The translations under genes were made by a program, and so were the position numbers. Below the pieces are notes generated by a model, which was given only the letters and a program-made list of their open reading frames with translations, ran no database searches and was not told where the DNA came from. Below are positions 1-6,255 of a stretch of 6,255 nt of DNA, in pieces; position 1 is the stretch's first letter; each line of letters starts with the position of its first letter. The DNA is from Draconibacterium sp. (lineage in GTDB: Bacteria; Bacteroidota; Bacteroidia; Bacteroidales; Prolixibacteraceae), in NCBI GenBank assembly GCA_030595485.1, contig JAUVDE010000209.1, forward strand, positions 1-6,255. The letters run 5' to 3'.

Positions 1-2115
1 TGGCAAAAAGAGGGCAAACTCCGCTTCTCACTCGACCGTGCCGATTTGTGGGATTTACGACCTATGGAAAACATCGATTTCGATAAGTGGAAGTTCACCG
101 ATGTTTACGAGCATTGGAAGGCTGGCGAATACGAAAAAGTACAACAGGCTTTCGATGTTCCCTATAATCAATTACCTGCGCCATCAAAAATTCCTGCAGG
201 AGCTTTGGAGTTCGATATTTCGAAACTAGGTAAAGTAAAACTGGTTAGCTTAGATATTAAAACCGCAACCTGTGTTGTCGATTGGGAAAACGGTGCCAAA
301 CTCACCACTTTTGTTCATGCAGAAAAACCTTTGGGTTGGTATAAATTTGAAAATATTCCTGAAGGTATTAGCATTGAATTGGTTTCGCCTGCCTACAATC
401 GCGAAAATACGGAGGGGCATACAAATCAATCACGAAACGATTTAAATCAACTGGAATATCCGGAAGGAGAAATAATTGAAGGGGATAATTCCTACACCTA
501 CAATCAAAATGGTTGGGGTGAATTCTCGTATCAAATTCATACTTCCTGGGAAGAATCGAAAAAAGAACTAACCGGATGTTGGTCGGTTTCGTCGGCAAAC
601 GAAGGATGGGAACCTACGCCAAAAGCTAGTGAAGTAGTTTCTGTAGATACTGAAATTGGTTACAAATCGGCATATAAAACCCACCTTAATTGGTGGCGAA
701 ACTACTGGAGCCAATCGGCTATTGAAATTCCGGATTCTTTATTGCAACGCCAGTACATGCTCGAAATGTACAAGTTTGGGTCCGCTGCTCGTGTCGATGC
801 ACCGCCAATCGCTTTACAGTCGGTTTGGACTGCCGACCACGGAAAACTACCACCTTGGAAAGGCGATTTCCATCACGATTTAAATACGCAATTGAGCTAC
901 TGGCCAGCCTACGCTGGAAACTATTTGCATTTGGAAGAGGGTTTTCTGAACTGGCTTTGGAAATACCGTCTGGCTTTTAAGAAATACACAAAAGACTATT
1001 TCGGGGTTGAAGGAATGAATGTTCCAGGTGTAACCACTTTGGATGGCGAACCAATGGGAGGTTGGATTCAGTATTCCATGGGACAAAGTGTTGCATCGTG
1101 GTTGGCACATCATTTTTATTTGCATTGGAAATTTTCAATGGACAGAGATTTTCTGGAAGAACGTGCTTACCCGTGGTTAAAAGATGTGGCCATTTTTCTT
1201 GATGAAGTTTCGATAAAGGGTGACGATGGAAGGAGAAAGTTATTGATGAGTTCAAGTCCTGAGATTTATGATAATTCAGCAAAAGCCTGGTTTGAAGAAA
1301 CTACAAATTTCGATTTGTCATTAATTCGCTGGAACTACGAAAAGGCAGCCGAGTTGGCAAGCGAATTGGGATTAAACGACGAAGCAGCAAAATGGACACA
1401 AATATTGTCGGAATGGCCTGAGCTAAGCGTTGATTCAAAAACCGGATTTATGTTTGCACCAGGCTTTCCTTACGACGAATCGCACCGCCACTTTTCGCAT
1501 TTAATGGGCTTTCATCCACTCGGAACGGTTGATGTTTCCAATGGCGAGGCTGACAAAAAGATAATTGATAACACCTTGGCAAACCTCGAGAATAACGGCT
1601 CGGATTACTGGACAGGCTACTCATTTAGTTGGCTTGGGAATATGTATGCTCGAAACCTGGACGGCGAAAATGCAGCTCGCGTACTTCGTACTTTTGCCGA
1701 ATGTTTCTGTCTTCGTAACTCATTTCATGTAAATGGCGACCAGTGCAAAGCGGGGCATTCGAAATTCACTTATCGCCCGTTTACCTTGGAAGGCAATTTT
1801 GCTTTTGCATCTGGTATTCAGGAAATGTTGATTCAAAGTCATACCGGAGTTGTGAGAATATTTCCAGCTATTCCAGTAGATTGGAAGGCTGTTAGTTTTG
1901 AAAAACTAAGAAGCTACGGCGCATTTATCGTTTCAGCAAAAATGGAAGAGGGTGCAGTAACAGAGCTTGAAATATCTTCGGAAAAGGGTGGTGAGTTAGT
2001 ATTGGCAAATCCATTCAAAACCGATGAATTTGAAGCCGACAAAGAATTCAAAATAAAAGGTGAAAACTTGGTTTTTGAAATGGAAGCTGGTGAAACGATT
2101 CATTTAAGTCTCTGA
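1..2115 (+). CDS. GH95-like glycoside hydrolase (alpha-L-fucosidase/alpha-L-galactosidase type), 5'-truncated by window edge
   Basis: The reading frame is open from base 1 to the TGA at 2113-2115 (704 residues; numbering below counts from base 1). The TTG at 46 is an internal codon, not the start: the upstream frame encodes a typical family N-terminal stretch (WQKEGKLRFSLDRADLW). The signal peptide and the usual GNG motif are missing off the left edge. Visible layout: N-terminal beta-sandwich to about 210, a helical linker with HLNWWRNYW at 228-236, an (alpha/alpha)6 barrel at about 245-620, and a C-terminal beta domain. Barrel motifs resembling GH95 are GDFHHDLNTQ (289-298), SSSPE with candidate acid E421, HRHFSHL (495-501) and TLEGNF (595-600). 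GH95 enzymes are inverting exo-glycosidases releasing alpha-1,2-L-fucose or alpha-L-galactose. By eye, the Asn/Asn/Asp set of characterised GH95 becomes D293/N295/E597, so the substrate may differ. It is probably periplasmic or secreted. Membership of the GH95-like superfamily is fairly sure; activity is not. Confidence 0.82.
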   Translation, partial: WQKEGKLRFSLDRADLWDLRPMENIDFDKWKFTDVYEHWKAGEYEKVQQAFDVPYNQLPAPSKIPAGALEFDISKLGKVKLVSLDIKTATCVVDWENGAKLTTFVHAEKPLGWYKFENIPEGISIELVSPAYNRENTEGHTNQSRNDLNQLEYPEGEIIEGDNSYTYNQNGWGEFSYQIHTSWEESKKELTGCWSVSSANEGWEPTPKASEVVSVDTEIGYKSAYKTHLNWWRNYWSQSAIEIPDSLLQRQYMLEMYKFGSAARVDAPPIALQSVWTADHGKLPPWKGDFHHDLNTQLSYWPAYAGNYLHLEEGFLNWLWKYRLAFKKYTKDYFGVEGMNVPGVTTLDGEPMGGWIQYSMGQSVASWLAHHFYLHWKFSMDRDFLEERAYPWLKDVAIFLDEVSIKGDDGRRKLLMSSSPEIYDNSAKAWFEETTNFDLSLIRWNYEKAAELASELGLNDEAAKWTQILSEWPELSVDSKTGFMFAPGFPYDESHRHFSHLMGFHPLGTVDVSNGEADKKIIDNTLANLENNGSDYWTGYSFSWLGNMYARNLDGENAARVLRTFAECFCLRNSFHVNGDQCKAGHSKFTYRPFTLEGNFAFASGIQEMLIQSHTGVVRIFPAIPVDWKAVSFEKLRSYGAFIVSAKMEEGAVTELEISSEKGGELVLANPFKTDEFEADKEFKIKGENLVFEMEAGETIHLSL

Positions 2116-2145
2116 TAATTCCCTTTCAAAGGAAAATATGAAAGT

Positions 2146-3816
2146 ATGAAACCGCTTTACCTAATACTTTTTTGTTGTTGTAGTTTCCTTTCTTTTGGGC
2201 AAACTGCTAATTTGTTGGTTAATGCCTGCGATTTTGGAGCAATTCCCAACGACGGTTTAAATGACCAACAGGCACTGCAGAATGCAATTGATGAATGCAA
2301 AAATAAAAATGCAACCTTGATAATTCCTCCGGGCGAATATGATATTATTGATGAGGCTGCCATTCAATTGATGAACGATATTATGGATTGGAAACTGGGA
2401 AGTAATCCGCAAGATGTTGTTTATACTCCTTATTTTTCTTATTCAAAAGGCCTCGATTTTAACGGCTTAAAAAATGTTACAGTTAAAGCGGAAGGCGCAA
2501 CTATAATGTGCCACGGTTGGATGGAGCCGGTTTCATTGGAGGATTGCGAAAACATTACTATTGAAGGACTATCGATTGACTATAAAACCATTCCGCATAG
2601 CGAAGGAAAAGTTGTGCAAGTTGAAAAAAGATTTATGGATATTGAGTTAAACGACAATCGATGGTTAAACGATAAAATGCTGATTACTCGCATAATGTTT
2701 TGGGATGTACCGAAAAACCGATTGCTTGGAAATTCACGTTACCACCCATTCAAAACTAAAAAATTGGATGAAAATACCATTCGTATTTACACCAAAACAA
2801 AACCCAAAATGTTAGGGACGATTGCTTTAATGAACCACACTTTTCATTTCCGTCCGGCAATTTTAATCAACGAAGCAAAAAACACTACTCTTAAAAATGT
2901 TACCATCCACTCTCAACCCGGGATGGGAATTGTTGGACACCGCTCGCACAATGTCTTAATGAACGGTTTAAAAATTATTCCTGCTGAAGGGAAATACCAG
3001 TCTACCAATACCGATGCAACACATTTTACATCGTGTACCGGAACAATTCGCTTTGACAGTTGTGAATTTCGAGGGCAGGGCGACGATGCCACAAATGTAC
3101 ACGGATATTATCATTCAATTACCAAAGATTTTGGTGACAACCGTTATGAAATGCGGCTAAACAGAGAACATTGCACCCATGCTTGTGTCCTAGACTTCCC
3201 AGATGTTGGGAATACCATTGAAGTTGTGAAACGAAGCACGCTGGAAGTGGTAAATTCTTTAACAGTTTTGAAAGTCGATACTTTCCCAAAACAATGGAAA
3301 AGCGATGTAACTTTAAGCGGCTCTATTCCCGGGAATATTAAGGATTATTATTTGATTGATGTTACCCGAATGCCAAGTTTAGAGTTTGTAAACTGCAAAG
3401 TTGGTAGTCATTTGGCACGCGCAGTTTTGGTAAAAACCCGCAATGTTTTAATCGAAAATAATACCTTTTATGGCGGAACCGGAACAGCAATTCATATAGG
3501 TGCAGAAGGCGATTGGCACGAAGGGGCTGGTTCACACAATGTAACTATCCGGAAAAATAAAATTACAGGTTGTGGTCGTGGCGATGGAACAAACGACGGA
3601 GCTTGTGGAATAGCAATAAACGTAAAAGCAGCAAACAATACAATTCCCGGCATTCATAAAAACATCCTAATAGAACAGAATACAATTGAGGGTGACAATG
3701 CAAAGGTGGGAATCTCAATTCAAGGAGCTGGAAATGTAAAAGTTTTAAATAATACAATTTCCGGTTGCAAAGAAAAGGTTTCAGTAAAATACTCAGAGAA
3801 TGTGCTTGTGAAATGA
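2146..3816 (+). CDS. Secreted GH110-family alpha-1,3-galactosidase (right-handed beta-helix)
   Basis: This complete 556-residue protein probably hydrolyses terminal alpha-1,3-linked D-galactose, the GH110 reaction (inverting; blood group B or linear alpha-1,3-galactosides; database symbols glaA/glaB, subfamily not decidable by eye). Residues 1-19 form a signal peptide ending in SFGQ. DFGAIPNDGLND (about 29-40) is the usual opening of a pectate-lyase-like beta-helix. Helix rungs follow, such as NVTVKAEG, NITIEGLSIDY, NVLIENNTFYGG, NVTIRKNKITGC and NVKVLNNTISGC. The signature is NTDATHF (288-294) and GQGDDATNVHG (310-320). The three aspartates D290, D313 and D314 have the spacing I recall for the GH110 catalytic cluster (321/344/345 in a structurally studied enzyme). 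Residues about 325-405 interrupt the rungs and fit an inserted beta-barrel. Length is near normal for the family. ATG 2146 is chosen because the signal peptide begins there. The gene follows the GH95-like gene by 30 bases, suggesting an operon. Alternative: another beta-helix glycosidase, less likely given the signature. Confidence 0.88.
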   Translation: MKPLYLILFCCCSFLSFGQTANLLVNACDFGAIPNDGLNDQQALQNAIDECKNKNATLIIPPGEYDIIDEAAIQLMNDIMDWKLGSNPQDVVYTPYFSYSKGLDFNGLKNVTVKAEGATIMCHGWMEPVSLEDCENITIEGLSIDYKTIPHSEGKVVQVEKRFMDIELNDNRWLNDKMLITRIMFWDVPKNRLLGNSRYHPFKTKKLDENTIRIYTKTKPKMLGTIALMNHTFHFRPAILINEAKNTTLKNVTIHSQPGMGIVGHRSHNVLMNGLKIIPAEGKYQSTNTDATHFTSCTGTIRFDSCEFRGQGDDATNVHGYYHSITKDFGDNRYEMRLNREHCTHACVLDFPDVGNTIEVVKRSTLEVVNSLTVLKVDTFPKQWKSDVTLSGSIPGNIKDYYLIDVTRMPSLEFVNCKVGSHLARAVLVKTRNVLIENNTFYGGTGTAIHIGAEGDWHEGAGSHNVTIRKNKITGCGRGDGTNDGACGIAINVKAANNTIPGIHKNILIEQNTIEGDNAKVGISIQGAGNVKVLNNTISGCKEKVSVKYSENVLVK

Positions 3817-3850
3817 AAGCACATTATGAACTTTTTAAGACTTAACTGTT

Positions 3851-3864
3851 CAAAAAAAACAGAC
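3851..3864 (+). promoter_or_regulatory. A-rich translation leader favouring the ATG at 3865
   Basis: The 14 bases before ATG 3865 include a run of eight A and no Shine-Dalgarno core. Bacteroidota commonly initiate from A-rich leaders without a GGAGG motif. Together with the signal peptide starting exactly at this ATG, this supports 3865 over the in-frame ATG at 3826. Confidence 0.35.
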
Positions 3865-6129
3865 ATGAATAAATTACGAATTCCAGTCATATTTTTAATT
3901 GCTGCTATTATTCTGCCACTTTTATCTTGGAGTTCGGATTCAGAAAACAGGGCAAAAACGATTATAGAAAAACACCGAATTGTTTTCAATCAGCCCCCTT
4001 CGAAAATTCCTGTGGCACATTCTGTCGATGCACCTTTAATGGGGAATGGTTTCACTGGTGTTGCTATTTCCGGAGCTCCTGAAAAACAGGTTTATTATTT
4101 GGCCCGAAATGATTTTTGGAGACTTAAATCTGCCTTTAATCAATCGTTTCCTGCCGTACTTGGAAAGATAGAAATTGAGATTCCTGTATTAAAAGAGGCG
4201 GCTTATAAGGTAGAGCAAAACCTTTATGAAGCAAAAACTTACTCCACTTTTTCGCAGAATGATAATGAGGTGAATTTTAAATCATTTGTTTTTGCTCATG
4301 AAGATTTTATGGTAATCGAAATTTCTCTTTCGGGAGAGGGTGAGTTTCTGGGTAAGGTAAATCTTGAGTTGCCCAGTACGGATGAATTAATAGACAATCC
4401 ACCTTTCGACGAAGTATTTCCTGCAATCTCAAAAAGCAGAATTACCGATGATGGGATAGCCTATATTTCGCGTGCATTCGAAGAGGATGTTGATATTAAA
4501 AGTAAAGCAGCCGCGGGACTAACAATTGTTGGTTCCGATTCAAATAAATTTGTACTTAAAGAAGGTAGTCCCATAACCATTATAATTGCTTTTTCGAGCA
4601 ATTTCAAAAGCGACGATTGTTTGCAAACGGTAATTGACGGAGTTAAAAATATTTCGAAGGAAGATGTAAAAGGCATTGAGGGGAAACACGAACAATGGTG
4701 GGCTGAATTTTGGGGAAAATCATGGGTTGAAATTCCGGATAAGGAGATTGAAAAACAATATTATTTGTCGAACTATACCATGGCAAGTTGTACGCGCGAT
4801 TTGGATTTTCCACCTTCAATTTTTGGCTCTTGGATTACCAAAGAACGTCCGCATTGGAATGGCGATTATCATTTGAACTACAACCATTTTGCACCCTATT
4901 ACGGGCTTTGTTCATCCAATCATCCCGAACTTGTGCTTCCTTGTATTAATTCAATGTTGGCGCAGCAGGAGAGGGGAGAATACTATTCGAAAAAAGTTTG
5001 TGGTATAGAAAATGGTATTATGCTTCCTGTTGGTGCCGGGCCTTTGGGAATAGAGAGTACCCGTAGAAATGAATTAATGGAAAAACATCGGAAGAATTGG
5101 ATTGAGGAAGGAAATGTGGAAGACCAGGGTTTGTTTTATGGGCAGAAAAGTAATTCGTCTTATGCCCTTGTGAATATGGCAAATCATTTTTATTCAACTT
5201 ACGATGCCCGGTATACTGCGATGTATTATCCTTTTGTAAAAGGCGTTGCCACTTTTTGGGAAGAATACCTCACCTACGAAAACGGGAGATATGTTATCTA
5301 TGACGATGCAATTCATGAAGGAACTGTTGGAACAGTAAATCCGATTCTTTCTTTGGGTTTGGTGCGGCTGGCTATTCAAACTGCTATTGATATGAGTGCT
5401 GAATTAGGTTTGGATGCTGACAAGTTAGAAAAGCGGAAGCATATTTTAAGTCATTTGTCCGACTATTCGTATCAATCGAAAAAAGGGAAAAAGGTTTTTA
5501 GGTATACTGAAAAAGGAACGGCGTGGTGGAATGACAATACGCTGGGTATTCAACATATATATCCCGGTGGACAGGTTGGTTTAAACAGCAATCCTGAATT
5601 ACTGAAAATTGCCCATAATACCATTGATGTTATGCAGCGATGGATTGACTTTAACGGGTCAAATAGTTTCTTCCCGGCAGCGGTACGAGTGGGGTACAAT
5701 GGCAATGAGATTTTAACTCAACTAAACAAATATGTTAAAAATACTTACCCCAATGGTTTTCAGTTAAATAATCCGCACGGAATTGAAAATATGAGTACGG
5801 TACCCAATACAATTAATAAAATGATGTGCATGGGGCACGGAGGTATTTTACGCGTTTTTCCGGTGTGGCCACATGAAGAAGACGCCTCGTTTTATCAATT
5901 ACGGGCACAGGGAGCTTTCTTGGTTTCAAGTGAAATTAAGAACGGAAATATTTCTGAAATTGAAATTGTTAGCGAGCAAGGAAAAAACTGTAAATTTTTT
6001 AATCCCTGGCCGGGGAAGAAGGTTGAAGTGAGAAGTAATTTTGCTGAAAAACAAATTCTATCAGGAGAAGTACTAATGATTGAAACGCAACAAAAGGAAG
6101 AACTGGTTTTAACTCAAGTAAAAGATTAA
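3865..6129 (+). CDS. Secreted divergent GH95-like glycoside hydrolase
   Basis: This protein has 754 residues from ATG 3865. That start gives a clean signal peptide (MNKLR, then a hydrophobic run to about residue 20, cleavage near 23). The in-frame ATG at 3826 would add 13 polar residues in front and is less likely. Layout: N-terminal beta-sandwich at about 30-265 opening with PLMGNGFTGVAISG, a linker HEQWWAEFW (275-283), an (alpha/alpha)6 barrel at about 285-660, and a C-terminal beta domain starting at ILRVFPVWP. The linker and barrel entry (WVEIPD, QYYLSNY) match the first gene of the window, so the two are distant paralogues. GH95 features are GDYHLNYN (333-340) with both water-positioning asparagines N338 and N340, candidate acid E485 in IHEG, and E641 in GIENMS where characterised GH95 have Asp in DGNFG. 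The HRHxSHL motif is absent; GIQHIYPGG (561-569) sits there. The likely role is exo-release of an L-fucose/L-galactose-type or other sugar in the periplasm or outside. It could equally be classed as a GH95-related family of unknown function. Confidence 0.75.
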   Translation: MNKLRIPVIFLIAAIILPLLSWSSDSENRAKTIIEKHRIVFNQPPSKIPVAHSVDAPLMGNGFTGVAISGAPEKQVYYLARNDFWRLKSAFNQSFPAVLGKIEIEIPVLKEAAYKVEQNLYEAKTYSTFSQNDNEVNFKSFVFAHEDFMVIEISLSGEGEFLGKVNLELPSTDELIDNPPFDEVFPAISKSRITDDGIAYISRAFEEDVDIKSKAAAGLTIVGSDSNKFVLKEGSPITIIIAFSSNFKSDDCLQTVIDGVKNISKEDVKGIEGKHEQWWAEFWGKSWVEIPDKEIEKQYYLSNYTMASCTRDLDFPPSIFGSWITKERPHWNGDYHLNYNHFAPYYGLCSSNHPELVLPCINSMLAQQERGEYYSKKVCGIENGIMLPVGAGPLGIESTRRNELMEKHRKNWIEEGNVEDQGLFYGQKSNSSYALVNMANHFYSTYDARYTAMYYPFVKGVATFWEEYLTYENGRYVIYDDAIHEGTVGTVNPILSLGLVRLAIQTAIDMSAELGLDADKLEKRKHILSHLSDYSYQSKKGKKVFRYTEKGTAWWNDNTLGIQHIYPGGQVGLNSNPELLKIAHNTIDVMQRWIDFNGSNSFFPAAVRVGYNGNEILTQLNKYVKNTYPNGFQLNNPHGIENMSTVPNTINKMMCMGHGGILRVFPVWPHEEDASFYQLRAQGAFLVSSEIKNGNISEIEIVSEQGKNCKFFNPWPGKKVEVRSNFAEKQILSGEVLMIETQQKEELVLTQVKD

Positions 6130-6130
6130 A

Positions 6131-6255
6131 ATGAAAAGTATAATGAAGCAAGTTTTGTTTTTCTTATCGGTTGTTTTTATGGGCTGCAGTGCTCAAGACA
6201 AACAGATTTATTCAACACCCGAAACTCCCTGGGATGAAGCGCTTGGAAACCACCG
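6131..6255 (+). CDS. Exported (probable lipoprotein) protein, 3'-truncated by window edge
   Basis: Only the first 41 codons are present, and the frame stays open to the window edge. The start is ATG 6131, one base after the preceding stop. An in-frame ATG at 6143 would also leave an intact signal peptide and cannot be excluded. The N-terminus has Lys, then a hydrophobic run (VLFFLSVVFMG), then C19, which fits a Bacteroidota lipobox (FMGC). The following SAQDKQ also offers an ordinary signal-peptidase site after AQ, so a soluble form is possible. The mature part begins STPETPWDEALGNHR. I associate the LGNHR opening with large glycoside-hydrolase-like proteins of Bacteroidota, but this is memory of a pattern, not a family assignment. 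The one-base spacing implies translational coupling with the GH95-like gene and a role in the same glycan pathway. Confidence 0.7.
   Translation, partial: MKSIMKQVLFFLSVVFMGCSAQDKQIYSTPETPWDEALGNH

Larger units (their letters stand above)
1..6255 (+). other. Putative glycan-degradation operon (part of a polysaccharide-utilisation locus)
   Basis: Four consecutive same-strand genes are separated by 30, 48 and 1 bases. At least three encode exported exo-glycosidase-type proteins and the fourth has an export signal. No Bacteroidota promoter of the TTTG / TAnnTTTG type and no convincing hairpin-plus-T terminator is seen in the gaps, so one transcript entering from the left and leaving on the right is the simplest reading. 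No SusC/SusD genes, sulfatase or regulator is inside the window, so calling it a full polysaccharide-utilisation locus is inference. Confidence 0.65.

Noticed and set aside
46..54. TTG at 46 as the start of the first gene
   Set aside because: The frame is open to base 1 and encodes family-like sequence upstream, with no signal peptide at 46. The gene is simply cut by the window edge.
368..598. Minus-strand open frames, including 368-598, 880-1125, 977-1282, 3720-3989 and 5194-5379
   Set aside because: They lie mostly or wholly opposite convincing glycosidase genes, are short and low in recognisable protein features, and look like shadows of the + strand coding.
2118..2133. Small inverted repeat around CCTTTCAAAGG as a terminator or operator
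   Set aside because: The arms are about five bases with a one-base centre and no T-run follows, so a stable hairpin is unlikely.
2173..2181. Triple cysteine in the GH110 signal peptide as a lipobox
   Set aside because: The residue before the first Cys is Phe, which does not fit a lipobox, and the cysteines lie within the hydrophobic core. SFGQ gives a normal signal-peptidase site.
3826..3864. ATG at 3826 as the start of the third gene
   Set aside because: It would place 13 polar residues (with Cys and two Lys) before a clean signal peptide that begins at ATG 3865, which also has an A-rich leader.
3817..3864. Possible internal promoter in the 48-base gap
   Set aside because: No TTTG / TAnnTTTG pair of the Bacteroidota type is present.

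Overview
The window looks like a piece of a polysaccharide-utilisation or glycan-degradation operon from a Bacteroidota genome. The host call rests on the protein style: Bacteroidota-like glycoside hydrolases, a signal peptide ending in FGQ, a lipoprotein start with GCSAQ, A-rich rather than Shine-Dalgarno leaders, and a moderately low G+C content judged by eye. A marine or gut member of the Bacteroidales/Marinilabiliales type is plausible, but no phylogenetic marker is present.

Layout: all genes are on the + strand and almost abut. (1) 1-2115 is the 3' part of a GH95-like (alpha/alpha)6-barrel glycosidase whose N-terminus lies upstream of the window. (2) 2146-3816 is a complete, secreted GH110-type alpha-1,3-galactosidase with a right-handed beta-helix fold. 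(3) 3865-6129 is a second, highly divergent GH95-like glycosidase with its own signal peptide. (4) 6131-6255 is the first 41 codons of an exported, probably lipid-anchored protein cut by the window edge. Gaps are 30, 48 and 1 bases. I see no promoter, terminator, tRNA, repeat array or mobile element, so the genes are probably co-transcribed from a promoter upstream.

How the genes may work together: GH110 enzymes release terminal alpha-1,3-linked D-galactose. GH95 enzymes release alpha-L-fucose or alpha-L-galactose. A GH110 between two GH95-like enzymes suits stepwise exo-trimming of a branched glycan, for example a blood-group-B-like Gal-alpha-1,3-(Fuc-alpha-1,2)-Gal cap or an algal galactan containing L-sugars. 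The substrate is inference: no SusC/SusD pair, sulfatase or regulator lies in the window to narrow it.

The most interesting point is that the two GH95-like proteins differ from each other and, in my by-eye alignment, from characterised GH95 enzymes at catalytic positions. The usual Asn/Asn/Asp water-activating set reads Asp/Asn/Glu in the first protein and Asn/Asn/Glu in the third, and the third also lacks the HRHxSHL motif. They may be separate, uncharacterised clades with altered specificity.
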